From NCBI RefSeq assembly GCF_042676385.1, contig NZ_JBHTHA010000044.1, positions 62,001 to 126,000 of the forward strand: a stretch of DNA of 64,000 nucleotides, in the 5' to 3' direction. The notes under the pieces are model-generated. The model saw only the letters and a list, made by a program, of their open reading frames with translations. It made no database searches and was not told where the DNA came from. Positions 24,526 to 33,469 of this stretch are shown here, piece by piece (the stretch's first letter is position 1; each line of letters starts with the position of its first letter). A program made the translations under genes and the position numbers. Source of the stretch: Paenibacillus_E sp042676385 (GTDB lineage: Bacteria > Bacillota > Bacilli > Paenibacillales > NBRC-103111).

Positions 24526-25395
24526 ATGGAGCGGGAAAATAACAGCAACAGAGCGAGAATGCTCATTTCTTGTCCGGATCAGCCGGGTATTGTAGCGGCG
24601 GTCTCGCAGTTTTTATTTGAATATGGCGCAAATATCGTGCAATCGGATCAGTATACAATGGACCCGGAAGGCGGCATGTTTTTTATCCGGATCGAGTTTG
24701 ACTTGCCGGAGCTAGCCGATCGTGCCAAGCAGTTGAAACAGGATTTTGCCGTAGTGGCGGACAAATTCTCAATGGACTGGAGTCTTTCTTTGGCGAGCCA
24801 GAAGAAACGTTTGGCTATCTTTGTTTCCAAGGAAGATCACGCTTTGCTTGAGCTGCTTTGGCATTGGCGCGCAGGCGATCTCAACGCGGATATCGCGATG
24901 GTGATCAGTAATCATCCGGATATGAGGGAATTGGTGGAGCCTTTCGGTATCCCTTACCATCATATCCCTGTAACGGCGGACACGAAAGCGGAGGCCGAGC
25001 GTCGCCAGCTTGAAGTGGTTGGTGACCGAGTCGATGCGATTATTCTTGCACGCTATATGCAGATCGTATCTCCATCCTTTATCAAGCATTATGCGAATCG
25101 AATTATTAACATCCACCATTCGTTCCTACCGGCATTTGTTGGTGGGAAGCCATATGCGCAAGCCCACAATCGCGGGGTGAAGATCATTGGAGCCACCGCG
25201 CATTACGTGACGGAAGAGCTAGATGCCGGACCGATCATTGAGCAGGACGTTCAGCGTGTCAGTCACCGGGATAACGTGGAAGATTTGAAGCGAATCGGCC
25301 GTCATATCGAACGGATTGTGCTCGCCAGAGCGGTAACCTGGCATGTGGAAGATCGGATTATTGTGCATAACAATAAGACGGTTGTTTTTAACTAA
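24526..25395 (+). CDS. purU: Formyltetrahydrofolate deformylase
   Basis: 289 residues from ATG 24526 (TAGGGGG upstream); the frame back to 24454 overlaps nfo and lacks a signal. An N-terminal ACT domain (ARMLISCPDQPGIVAAVSQF) precedes the formyltransferase-like domain with ARYMQIVSPSFI, NIHHSFLPAFVGGKPY (catalytic Asn and His) and GATAHYVTEELDAGPIIEQD (catalytic Asp). PurU hydrolyses 10-formyl-THF to formate and THF, balancing one-carbon units and supplying formate for PurT. Followed by a bidirectional terminator. Confidence 0.95.
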   Translation: MERENNSNRARMLISCPDQPGIVAAVSQFLFEYGANIVQSDQYTMDPEGGMFFIRIEFDLPELADRAKQLKQDFAVVADKFSMDWSLSLASQKKRLAIFVSKEDHALLELLWHWRAGDLNADIAMVISNHPDMRELVEPFGIPYHHIPVTADTKAEAERRQLEVVGDRVDAIILARYMQIVSPSFIKHYANRIINIHHSFLPAFVGGKPYAQAHNRGVKIIGATAHYVTEELDAGPIIEQDVQRVSHRDNVEDLKRIGRHIERIVLARAVTWHVEDRIIVHNNKTVVFN

Positions 25396-25397
25396 AA

Positions 25398-25466
25398 GAA
25401 AAACCGCCCATAGGCAAGCTTGGCTTGAATTACAAGCCACAGCTCCTAATGAGCGGTTTTTTGTTC
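25398..25466. terminator. Bidirectional terminator between purU and the DUF1501 gene
   Basis: AAAAACCGC and GCGGTTTTTT form the outer stem; a second hairpin, GGCTTG-aatta-CAAGCC, lies inside the loop. T-runs exist on both strands. Confidence 0.8.
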
Positions 25467-25475
25467 TTTTACAAG

Positions 25476-26726
25476 TCAAATAAATTTGAGTTTTTCATGG
25501 GCTTTTCCGCCCAATGCAAACTTTGCATCACCACGCAGCCATTCATCTATCAACGTATAGTAAACAGAACGGAAATCAACTTCATATTTTAAGTCTCCGT
25601 TATCAAGATTGGTAAGACTCGGGAAGGCCCCATATAAACCACCATTCACTTGATCTCCTATGACAAAGACCGGAGCAGCAGTACCATGATCGGTTCCTCC
25701 GCTCCCATTCTCTTTCAAACGGCGCCCAAATTCGGAGAAAACCATTACGATAACGTCTTTTTCCATACCATTAATTTTAAGATCACGGAAAAATGCCCCC
25801 AGACCGCTATCCAATTGTGATAAGGTTTTCGCATGTTGTTGTTTTTCCTGCGCATGGTCGTCGAAACCGCCTAATTGCGCGTAATAAACTCGAGTGCCAG
25901 CTTTCCCGCAAATCAGTTTAGTAATCAGTTGTAAGTTTTTTGCAAATGGATTGTCTGGATAGGGAGTCGTATTCACGTAGCTGCTTACGAGAGATTGAAT
26001 ATCTTGTACGCTTTGAAATGCTGACAGACCATACTGGCTTACGACGCGGAGGAGCTCTTGATTATTCTTCTTTTGTTGATTATAAATATCTGAAAGAACT
26101 TGGGTCATACTTTGCTTGATGTTGGTGGCTGTTTTTATACCGAAAGCTTGATAAAGCTCTAAAGATTGAATAACAGGAACATCGAAGTTTGGATCAAGAA
26201 AAGCTTTATTCCGGGTGCCGCCTATTTGAACAGCCGGAAGGTTGTGCTTGGAGAGGGATGAGCTCACATATCGCCCAAGCCAGCCAGAGTCAATAAGTTT
26301 GTCAGGCTCTCCCGTTTGCCAGATATCCATGGAGCGAAAGTGCGAATGATCGGGGTTCGGATAGCCGACTCCCTGTACGATGGCAAGCTTCCTGTCCTTA
26401 TATAGTTGATGTAATTCCGTTAGTTTAGGGTGAAGACCCAATTCATCATCTAATACTAGTACTTCATTCTGTTTGTACCCAAGGGTTGGTCTGGCGTCAT
26501 AATATTCGCCTTTTCCATAAGGAATCACGGTATTAAGTCCATCATTCCCTCCTGAGAGCTGAACAACGACTAGTACAGGGGACTTGACGCGATGAAAGGG
26601 ATCAAATTCTGCATTTCCCGTAAGAATGTCACGTCCTTTTGCTGTACCCAGGAATGTAGAGCCAAAACTTAATGCAGCAATCATTGCAGTGCTCTTTTTA
26701 AGAAAACCTCTTCGGGTCAGTTTCAT
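25476..26726 (-). CDS. DUF1501 family protein with Tat signal
   Basis: 416 residues. The N-terminus MKLTRRGFLKKS plus a hydrophobic stretch to ~residue 28 is a twin-arginine signal. The mature part has the sulfatase/alkaline-phosphatase-like DUF1501 pattern: VVVQLSGGNDGLNTVIPYG (~53-71), DHSHFRSMDIWQTG, GWLGRYV, and FSEFGRRLKENGSGGTDHGT (~330-349), with metal-binding-type D/H residues. Function is unknown in the family. Its gene follows the DUF1800 gene with a 17-bp gap, the usual pairing in many phyla, so the two products likely act together outside the membrane. Confidence 0.9.
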   Translation of the reverse strand: MKLTRRGFLKKSTAMIAALSFGSTFLGTAKGRDILTGNAEFDPFHRVKSPVLVVVQLSGGNDGLNTVIPYGKGEYYDARPTLGYKQNEVLVLDDELGLHPKLTELHQLYKDRKLAIVQGVGYPNPDHSHFRSMDIWQTGEPDKLIDSGWLGRYVSSSLSKHNLPAVQIGGTRNKAFLDPNFDVPVIQSLELYQAFGIKTATNIKQSMTQVLSDIYNQQKKNNQELLRVVSQYGLSAFQSVQDIQSLVSSYVNTTPYPDNPFAKNLQLITKLICGKAGTRVYYAQLGGFDDHAQEKQQHAKTLSQLDSGLGAFFRDLKINGMEKDVIVMVFSEFGRRLKENGSGGTDHGTAAPVFVIGDQVNGGLYGAFPSLTNLDNGDLKYEVDFRSVYYTLIDEWLRGDAKFALGGKAHEKLKFI

Positions 26727-26743
26727 CGTTTTCCTCCATGATT

Positions 26744-28051
26744 TTATTTCAATTGATTCTCAGGACTCATCAGAAGAAGATGCAATACCATGCGCAAATT
26801 GGCTTCGGTTTGGATTAATTTCTGTTCTCCGTAACGAACCAATCCTTTGAGAGTCGTTTCACTGATGGAGACAATACTGAGCTGAGTGCCCCATTTTTTT
26901 ATTCGATCTTCGATCGTTATTTTATCCGTATTCGATGTACCCGTTGCCGTGAACCATTCGCTCTTTACTAGATAGGCAGCCGTTTCGGCAAATTGATAAC
27001 GGTATAGAAGATAGCAGGACATTAGCCAAGACGAGTTACCCTCCCATCCTGAAACATTAGGTGGATTATATAATTCTTGCCCCATGGGATTTATTATGTA
27101 AATCAGATTCTTGGATGTCGGTAATTTAAGTGATCTCGCGATGGAAATCACATATTCAACAGGCGATTTAATGATACATTGACGCAAATCTTCATTATAA
27201 AATTCGTCGGAGAGAAAGATGGAAGCCAGCGCTTCCCGGATAGAGAGTGATTTTTTTAACTGGGCAGCAATGCGATTAACCCAAGATTCAGATGGTGTCT
27301 CATGCACAAAAGCTTGAAGTAGTTTGGTAGCCATAAAAGAATAGAAGGCTTCTTGAGAGAGAAGCACATCAGCAATATCCCTAGCGTCGAAGTTACCCTC
27401 TCTGTTCAGAACTCTCTTCGGTTCGTAGTCATGCTGATTATAATCGAAGACCACTTGGTCATTCTTTGTGTCATACCGCCAACCTGTAAAGGAGCGGGCA
27501 GCCTCTCTTACGTCATTCTCCGTATAATGACCTCTTCCCAGTGTGAATAGTTCCATGACTTCACGTGCATAATTTTCATTGGGTTTGCCCTTCAGATTAA
27601 GCCCTGCATCGAGCCAAATCATCATGGCTGGATCGATACCGACTTCAAACAATAAGTCGCGAAAAGAGCCTAAGCCGTATTTGCGGAACAAGTCGATTTG
27701 TCGTGCCATAAGAACCATTTTTTCGACTTTGCTGACTGACGTTGCGAAATAATCGTGCCAAAACAATGCCATTTTTTCAATAAGCGGGGTTCCGGTGTTC
27801 ATCATTCTATACAACCAGTAGACTTGCTGATCGGAGAGAATATCTTCATCCAGGTTTTTACCATCCACAATGAGTTCTTGTATGTTAGCAAGCGGGGCTT
27901 GTTGAGTGATCAATGGCTTCCCTTCAATTAGCCTTTTAACGGTCTCTTCTTTTCCATACGATAAGCATGCGTCAATTTCTAATTCTGTTGCTCCGAAACC
28001 GGCGCGGTTCAACAAGTGAATGACTTGTTTTTCCGTCCATGCAGTTGGCAT
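26744..28051 (-). CDS. DUF1800 family protein
   Basis: 435 residues, starting MPTAWTEKQVIHLLNRAGFG, the typical first block. Other family blocks: KMALFWHDYFATSVSKVE (~103-120), WLDAGLNLKGKPNENYAREV followed by MELFTLG (~155-181), and YNPPNVSGWEGNSSWL (~320-335). No signal peptide is seen, unlike its DUF1501 partner. The biochemical role of the family is unknown. First gene of a two-gene operon. A possible weak operator-like sequence lies ~60 bp upstream (28107) but is not in promoter register. Confidence 0.9.
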   Translation of the reverse strand: MPTAWTEKQVIHLLNRAGFGATELEIDACLSYGKEETVKRLIEGKPLITQQAPLANIQELIVDGKNLDEDILSDQQVYWLYRMMNTGTPLIEKMALFWHDYFATSVSKVEKMVLMARQIDLFRKYGLGSFRDLLFEVGIDPAMMIWLDAGLNLKGKPNENYAREVMELFTLGRGHYTENDVREAARSFTGWRYDTKNDQVVFDYNQHDYEPKRVLNREGNFDARDIADVLLSQEAFYSFMATKLLQAFVHETPSESWVNRIAAQLKKSLSIREALASIFLSDEFYNEDLRQCIIKSPVEYVISIARSLKLPTSKNLIYIINPMGQELYNPPNVSGWEGNSSWLMSCYLLYRYQFAETAAYLVKSEWFTATGTSNTDKITIEDRIKKWGTQLSIVSISETTLKGLVRYGEQKLIQTEANLRMVLHLLLMSPENQLK

Positions 28052-28300
28052 ACCCAGTACCTCCGATAAAAAATTTAGAACTTGTCTTTAGAAATAGACG
28101 TATTATGATACAATTTGTTTCAAGGTCTTTTGAAAAAGGGACTGAAGAACTACGATTGAGTGCATACTACCTATAAGAATTTTAGCGGTTTAATGTGGCA
28201 AACCCTCAAAGCAAATGGTACAATAATGCAAGCGAGAAAAGTAACTTGTATGTACAAATGATGACAACCGAATACATAGAAAAATAGGAGGGAATATACA

Positions 28301-30322
28301 ATGACAGCAACAAGTAAAACAATCGAACAGCTCGCGGTCGATACGATCCGCACATTAGGTATCGATGCCGTAGAGAAAGCAAATTCAGGCCATCCGGGTA
28401 TGGTTATGGGTGCTGCACCAATGGCTTATGTGCTGTGGAAGCAGCATATGAAGCATAATCCCGCGAATCCAAAATGGATCAACCGCGACCGTTTCGTGCT
28501 TTCCGCCGGACATGGTTCCATGCTGTTATACAGCTTGCTTCATCTCTGCGGGTATGACCTGCCCATGGAAGAAATCAAAAATTTCCGCCAATGGGGCAGC
28601 AAAACGCCGGGACATCCGGAATACGGCCACACGCCGGGTGTTGACGCAACAACAGGTCCGCTTGGACAAGGTGTCGGTATGGCGGTTGGTATGGCTATGG
28701 CTGAAGCGCACCTCAGAGAGACTTACAATAAAGAGAACTTCCCTGTCATCGATCACTATACGTTTGCAATTTGCGGCGATGGCGATATGATGGAGGGCGT
28801 TTCTTCCGAAGCGGTTTCCCTCGCGGGCCACTTGAAGCTTGGCAAACTGATCATGTTTTACGATTCGAACGATATCTCGCTGGATGGCGAGCTGAATATG
28901 GCGTTCTCCGAGAACGTGCAAAAACGTTTCGAAGCTTATGGCTGGCAAGTAATTCGCGTTGAAGAGCAGAATGATTTGGCGGCTATTTCCAAAGCGATCG
29001 CAGAAGCGAAAGCCGATACAACACGCCCTACCTTGATCGAAGTGAAAACGACAATCGGTTTCGGCAGCCCGAATAAAGGCGGCAAAGGCGGACACGTCGG
29101 TCCTCACGGATCACCGCTAGGCGGCGAAGAAGTGAAATTGACGAAGCAAGCCTATGGCTGGCCGGAGGAGCCGGACTTCCTCGTGCCGGACGAAGTAAGA
29201 GCGCATTATAACGAGATCAAAGTGGCTGGTGCTGATGCCGAGCAAGCATGGAGTAACCTGCTGGCGGACTATATCAAAGCCTACCCAGAGCTTGGCAAAC
29301 AGTTCAGCATGGCTGTAAGCAATGAGCTGCCTGCCGGTTGGGATTCGGAGCTTCCTAAATACACAACTTCGGACAAGCCACTCGCGACTCGCGCAGCTTC
29401 CGGTAACGCCATCAATGCGATCGCAGGCAAACTGCCGCAATTAATCGGCGGATCCGCTGACCTTGCAAGCTCGAACAATACGATGATCAAAGGCGAGTCC
29501 AATTACAGCGCCAGCAACTATGCGGGTCGCAACTTGTGGTTCGGTGTGCGCGAATTCGGTATGGGTACCGCTATGAACGGTATGGCTCTACATGGCGGTG
29601 TCAAAGTTTACGGTGCAACATTCTTCGTATTCTCCGACTACTTGCGTGCTTCCATCCGATTGGCCGCTTTGATGAAGCTTCCGGTTGTTTATGTTCTGAC
29701 GCACGATAGTATCGCTGTCGGTGAAGATGGACCGACGCACGAGCCGATCGAGCAGTTGCCTGCTTTGCGTGTTATCCCAGGTATCACTGTATTGCGTCCG
29801 GCGGATGCGAACGAAACTTCCGAAGCATGGCGCTATGCATTGACGCAAAGCGATGGTCCGGTAGCTTTGGTGCTGACTCGTCAAAACCTCCCGATCCTCG
29901 AAGGTACGGTAGAAGGTGCGAAAGCGAACCTGAGCAAGGGTGCATACGTGGTATCCGATGCGGCTAACGGCAAGCCGGATGCACAAATTCTTGCAACGGG
30001 CTCCGAAGTACAACTAGCTGTCGCGGCGCAAAAATTACTGCAAGCGGAAGGCATTAACGTGCGTGTTATCTCCATGCCGAGCTTGGAACTGTTCGAAAAA
30101 CAGCCGCAAGCTTACAAAGATTCCGTCATCCTGCCGGAAGTGAAGAAGCGTCTTGCTGTTGAGATGGCTTACCCACTTGGCTGGGAACGTTATGTTGGCG
30201 ACCAAGGATCTGTACTTGGCATCTCCACATTCGGTGCATCCGCGCCTGGAGATCTCGTGCTCAAAGAGTACGGCTTCTCGCCTGAGAACGTTGTAGCCAG
30301 AGTGAAAGCTCTGTTGTCTTAA
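28301..30322 (+). CDS. tkt: Transketolase
   Basis: 673 residues, normal length, AGGAGGG upstream. Thiamine-diphosphate motifs: ANSGHPGMVMGAAPMAYVLW (~28-47), GHTPGVDATTGPLGQG (~108-123), GDGDMMEGVSSEA plus the downstream YDSN (~153-190), and the pyrimidine-domain FGVREFGMGTAMNGMALHGG and LTHDSIAVGEDGPTHEP. It moves two-carbon units in the pentose phosphate pathway, producing sedoheptulose-7-phosphate, the substrate of GmhA in the EPS cluster. That metabolic link is general, not proof of co-regulation. -10-like TACAAT lies ~80 bases upstream. Confidence 0.97.
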   Translation: MTATSKTIEQLAVDTIRTLGIDAVEKANSGHPGMVMGAAPMAYVLWKQHMKHNPANPKWINRDRFVLSAGHGSMLLYSLLHLCGYDLPMEEIKNFRQWGSKTPGHPEYGHTPGVDATTGPLGQGVGMAVGMAMAEAHLRETYNKENFPVIDHYTFAICGDGDMMEGVSSEAVSLAGHLKLGKLIMFYDSNDISLDGELNMAFSENVQKRFEAYGWQVIRVEEQNDLAAISKAIAEAKADTTRPTLIEVKTTIGFGSPNKGGKGGHVGPHGSPLGGEEVKLTKQAYGWPEEPDFLVPDEVRAHYNEIKVAGADAEQAWSNLLADYIKAYPELGKQFSMAVSNELPAGWDSELPKYTTSDKPLATRAASGNAINAIAGKLPQLIGGSADLASSNNTMIKGESNYSASNYAGRNLWFGVREFGMGTAMNGMALHGGVKVYGATFFVFSDYLRASIRLAALMKLPVVYVLTHDSIAVGEDGPTHEPIEQLPALRVIPGITVLRPADANETSEAWRYALTQSDGPVALVLTRQNLPILEGTVEGAKANLSKGAYVVSDAANGKPDAQILATGSEVQLAVAAQKLLQAEGINVRVISMPSLELFEKQPQAYKDSVILPEVKKRLAVEMAYPLGWERYVGDQGSVLGISTFGASAPGDLVLKEYGFSPENVVARVKALLS

Positions 30323-30420
30323 GCATTATTCTCATAAATATCGTACGTGGCGTGCGTAGTAAAAATGACGACGCGCCGCGTGTAACAGGAAATAGTCATG
30401 AAGAGGGGGAAACACGAACG

Positions 30421-30738
30421 ATGTCCAGCTTTGAAAATGTAACAGTGCTAACAAAAGCTAATGTCTACTTCGACGGTAAAGTGACCAGCCGTACGGTTCA
30501 ATTCGCAGACGGCACCAAAAAAACACTCGGCATCTTGATGCCGGGCGAGTATGAATTCGGAACGGATTTGAAAGAAATCATGGAAATTCAATCCGGTGAA
30601 CTGAACGTGTTGCTGCCAGGCAGCAACGAATGGATTTCCATTAATGGGCAAGGGGAATTCACAGTTCCAGCGAACTCGAAATTCAAGCTCGAAGTGAAGA
30701 CAGTGAGCGATTATATCTGCTCATACATTAGCGAGTAA
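30421..30738 (+). CDS. ppnP: Pyrimidine/purine nucleoside phosphorylase PpnP (DUF1255)
   Basis: 105 residues from ATG 30421; GAGGGGG is ~11 bases upstream. This is the small cupin family PpnP, with VTSRTVQFADGTKKTLGILM, PGEYEFGTDLKEIMEIQSGE and the ending VPANSKFKLEVKTVSDYICSY. PpnP splits nucleosides with phosphate to free base and ribose-1-phosphate, with broad specificity. It lies ~100 bp after transketolase; ribose-1-phosphate can enter the same pentose pathway. A terminator follows. Confidence 0.92.
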   Translation: MSSFENVTVLTKANVYFDGKVTSRTVQFADGTKKTLGILMPGEYEFGTDLKEIMEIQSGELNVLLPGSNEWISINGQGEFTVPANSKFKLEVKTVSDYICSYISE

Positions 30739-30756
30739 TCGCTAAATTGGAATAAA

Positions 30757-30807
30757 AGGGCTGTTTCTAAAGTAGCTTTTGCTGCTTAAGAGACAGTTCT
30801 TTTTTTA
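30757..30807 (+). terminator. Intrinsic terminator after ppnP
   Basis: GGGCTGTTTCT...AGTAGC pairs with GCTGCT...AGAGACAGTTC across a TTTT loop, followed by seven T. Confidence 0.85.
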
Positions 30808-30898
30808 CTTCATACTTGAAAAGAGCCAGCCCAAATCCAGAATAACTATCACATACCCTTATCTTGTGAATAACATAATAGAAAAGGAGATGATAGAG

Positions 30899-31990
30899 TT
30901 GGATACGCTTATCAAGCCTAGTTTTAGCGATCAAGGCGTGGGCGGAAGCCATACTTTGCTTATATATTCCGATGGCAGCGTATGGTCTATGGGGCTCAAC
31001 AATTTCGGTCAGCTCGGTGATGGAACGAGAGTGAATCATGCATTGCCCCAAAAAATTTCAGGGATCTCGAATGTCATTGCCGTTAGCTCTGGTACGACTT
31101 TCTCACTTGCACTTCAAGCGGACGGTACGGTCTGGGGATGGGGAGATAATAGCTCTGGTCAACTTGGAGACGGAACGACTACGAAAAGACTCACACCCGT
31201 TCAAGTTGTAGGGCTTTCAAATATCTTCGCAATCAGTTCCAGTAATGCGCACTCGCTCGCATTGAAATCCGATGGTACGGTATGGGGATGGGGAAACAAC
31301 GGTTCTGGTGAAATTGGCGATGGAACCACAATCTCAAGAACAAAACCCGTACAAGTTATTGGGCTTTCCAATGTGACAGCGATTACTTGCGGCAACTATC
31401 ATTCGGTCGCCCAGAAGTCGGACGGGACCATTTGGGTCTGGGGGAATAACATTTTTGGACAACTAGGGGACGGAACCAAAATCAATCAGTCAACACCTAA
31501 ACAAGTTGCTAAACTCTCCAATATCGTTTCTTTTAAGGCGGGGATCGGGCATACAATTGCTTTAAAAGCCGACGGAACCGTTTGGACTTGGGGGGATAAC
31601 AGCTCTGGTCAACTCGGTGATGGAACCAAAATCAAGAGAACCTCAGCCATCCAGGTCCCTGGACTCTCATACTTTTCGTCAGTTGGAGCAGGTGGTTACT
31701 GCTCATTTGCAGTAAAATCTGATGGCAGTGTTTGGGCTTGGGGAAATAATGGCACAGGACAGCTAGGCATAGGTACAGAAGCAGTAAGCGAAATTTTGAA
31801 ACCGCAGAAAATGTTTACTGATACGCTTGTGATTTGTACGGATTCCAACCATTCATTCGCATTAAAAAAAGATCACACCGTCTATGCATGGGGGAAAAAT
31901 GAGTTTGGTCAACTTGGTGATGGCACTACGGTTAAAAAGATTTCCCCTGTTGCCATTACGACAATCCCTTCCATTTCATACGCCCAATGA
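30899..31990 (+). CDS. RCC1-repeat protein, seven repeats
   Basis: 363 residues if translation begins at TTG 30899, nine bases after AGGAG; the ATG next to that signal is too close and the upstream frame runs through the terminator. Seven consecutive ~50-residue RCC1 repeats can be counted (pattern H-[ST]-x-A-L-x-x-DG-T-V-W-x-W-G-x-N-x-x-G-Q-L-GDGT), enough for a complete seven-bladed propeller and almost nothing else. No signal peptide or membrane segment. Bacterial RCC1-like proteins are often secreted or of unknown role; a cytoplasmic stand-alone propeller suggests a binding scaffold. Repeats are also visible at DNA level, as in recent duplication. Confidence 0.88.
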   Translation: MDTLIKPSFSDQGVGGSHTLLIYSDGSVWSMGLNNFGQLGDGTRVNHALPQKISGISNVIAVSSGTTFSLALQADGTVWGWGDNSSGQLGDGTTTKRLTPVQVVGLSNIFAISSSNAHSLALKSDGTVWGWGNNGSGEIGDGTTISRTKPVQVIGLSNVTAITCGNYHSVAQKSDGTIWVWGNNIFGQLGDGTKINQSTPKQVAKLSNIVSFKAGIGHTIALKADGTVWTWGDNSSGQLGDGTKIKRTSAIQVPGLSYFSSVGAGGYCSFAVKSDGSVWAWGNNGTGQLGIGTEAVSEILKPQKMFTDTLVICTDSNHSFALKKDHTVYAWGKNEFGQLGDGTTVKKISPVAITTIPSISYAQ

Positions 31991-32002
31991 TAAAAAATAA
32001 AA

Positions 32003-32056
32003 CCTCTCGGTCTCTGAAATGGACAAGTGCCATGTAGGAGTTTCGGGAGGCTTTTT
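32003..32056 (+). terminator. Intrinsic terminator after the RCC1 gene
   Basis: CCTCTCG pairs with CGGGAGG (one G-T pair) across a ~35-base loop that can fold further; followed by CTTTTTG. Confidence 0.65.
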
Positions 32057-32157
32057 GTTCGACTCAACATTTTCCAAATTGTGGATTACACGTTCTGTGA
32101 AGTATGCTAAACTGTTTATGACGGAAAAGGCATTTCTCACGAGAGGATGATCGTCTA

Positions 32158-32364
32158 ATGGTGATCTTTTGCTTAATGATTGCTGGGATATTCTTTGGGT
32201 TTATAGCACTGGATATCTATATTTCAAGGGTCTGGGATGTTTTCTCGACCAAAAGTTATGATATGTTGAATATGGTTGCAGGCGACCGAATCTCTCATCC
32301 TTCTTCGATTCTTAGGCGGGGAGAAGAGAGAAGAAATAAAACGCGCTGCCTTAGAAATCCGTAG
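32158..32364 (+). CDS. Possible small membrane protein, 68 residues
   Basis: ATG with GAGAGGA 11 bases upstream, between two terminators. Residues 1-20 are a strong hydrophobic segment (VIFCLMIAGIFFGFIALDIY), then a polar part ending in many Arg. The last ~18 residues are compositionally odd; in the next frame the same DNA encodes a helix-like stretch (KREEIKRAALEIRRYYLRK), so a frameshift near 32,300 is possible. No family recognised. Confidence 0.4.
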   Translation: MVIFCLMIAGIFFGFIALDIYISRVWDVFSTKSYDMLNMVAGDRISHPSSILRRGEERRNKTRCLRNP

Positions 32365-32376
32365 ATATTACTTAAG

Positions 32377-32414
32377 AAAAAGCCTCTTGATTCTTTGAAT
32401 CGAAAGGCTTTTTT
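32377..32414 (+). terminator. Intrinsic terminator
   Basis: AAAAAGCC...GATTC-ttt-GAATC...GGCTTTTTT; two nested stems followed by a T-run, just after the small ORF at 32158. Confidence 0.8.
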
Positions 32415-32613
32415 GAATTAGAAGTCTCACAGGACCCTTATTCTAGATAAAATCACAGAGTTCGATAGATAAAAGCCTCAAAGGTATTCTATTTCGCTTA
32501 TATCCCATCAGATCGACGGAAATATTTGAAGATAGAAGCCGCTAAAGACTTTTATCTCTCGATTACTTCAATTTTCTATGGAAATAAGATTCTTTAGGGT
32601 ATGCTATTATCTT

Positions 32614-33279
32614 TTAAAAAAAGATCTGTTTACCGGCTGTGTCCAGAACGTACGAGCGGATCCGTTGATCCCCACTTGCTGGACGCAGTATCCCCTTTTC
32701 GTGAAGGCGATGAAGCCATCTTCGCGCATGCTCCACTCGGATGCCGAGACGGGTAGCAACCAATTTTGGTTTAAGCGGCTCCACTGCGATCGCAGCCATG
32801 TGTGCGATTTCTTTTTCTCTGTGTGTGAGTGAAATGGGTTGAACCTGCTCCCCGAACCATCTTCCCATAATATGCAGGATGATTTGCTGGCAGCGCCGTT
32901 GCTTTTGAGTGATATCGTCGAAGGAGAAACGAAATACTTTCCAGTCGTCTAACATTAACTGATTTTGCCGCATCAAATTGTCTCCGAAACGCCATCGGTC
33001 AACGTCTCTAGCGTGTGGACCATATCCGTCAATTTCGAAGCAGATCCGATAAGGGGGCCGTAGATAAGCGAAGTCGACATAACGCGTGCCGTCTTGAAAA
33101 TCCTTCACTTCATACTCGGGATAAAGATTTCTAAAATGCCCGACGGCCCCCCACCAGATGTTTTGTAAAAATAGTTTCTCAGCATGGCCGTGCCCTTCCT
33201 GTAACCGTCGCAAACGCTCGCCTGTACGCTTCTCTTGATGAGATTGGATAAAGGCCTCGTGCTCTCGTTGAAAATCCAT
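32614..33279 (-). CDS. DUF559-like PD-(D/E)XK nuclease with C-terminal winged helix
   Basis: 221 residues from ATG 33279, nine bases after a GGGGGG signal; the open frame upstream of this passes through a terminator hairpin and is not coding. The core YVDFAYLRPPYRICFEIDGYG (positions ~90-110; D...E-x-D) with DNLMRQNQLMLDDWKVFRFS after it matches very-short-patch/DUF559-type nuclease folds. The C-terminal ~70 residues (THREKEIAHMAAIA...ATRLGIRVEHARRWLHRLHEK) form a winged helix. It has the parts of a DNA-binding nuclease. No methylase or toxin partner is adjacent, so restriction is not supported. Confidence 0.65.
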   Translation of the reverse strand: MDFQREHEAFIQSHQEKRTGERLRRLQEGHGHAEKLFLQNIWWGAVGHFRNLYPEYEVKDFQDGTRYVDFAYLRPPYRICFEIDGYGPHARDVDRWRFGDNLMRQNQLMLDDWKVFRFSFDDITQKQRRCQQIILHIMGRWFGEQVQPISLTHREKEIAHMAAIAVEPLKPKLVATRLGIRVEHARRWLHRLHEKGILRPASGDQRIRSYVLDTAGKQIFF

Positions 33280-33302
33280 CTTCATTAACCCCCCACGAAA
33301 AA

Positions 33303-33340
33303 ATAAAAAACCGCCTTTCCCAGTTATGGAAAAGACGGCA
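33303..33340 (-). terminator. Terminator of the dehydrogenase-PilZ gene
   Basis: On the minus strand GCCGTCTTTTCC pairs with GGAAAGGCGG, followed by TTTTTTATTT. It lies between the gene at 33470 and the nuclease start at 33279. Confidence 0.85.
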
Positions 33341-33469
33341 TGTACTTCACGCGTCAAATTACAACTCTATTGTAAACAATTCCAGTTTGCTTGTCTATTC
33401 ACTCAGTGATTGAGCAATCTCTGGTCGTAGTGTCTACGTCAAACAGCGTGATCCCAGCGCTTGCGGAGC

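Noticed and set aside
28107..28121. GATACAATTTGTTTC, similar to the XRE-type operator, upstream of the DUF1800 gene and transketolase
   Set aside because: One arm is altered and no -35/-10 pair is in the register seen at the four main sites. Probably chance in AT-rich DNA.
32158..32400. Frameshifted longer gene at 32158
   Set aside because: The alternative frame continues into the terminator stem before its stop, and no homologue is known to me; the intact 68-codon ORF with a stop before the terminator is simpler. Kept only at low confidence.
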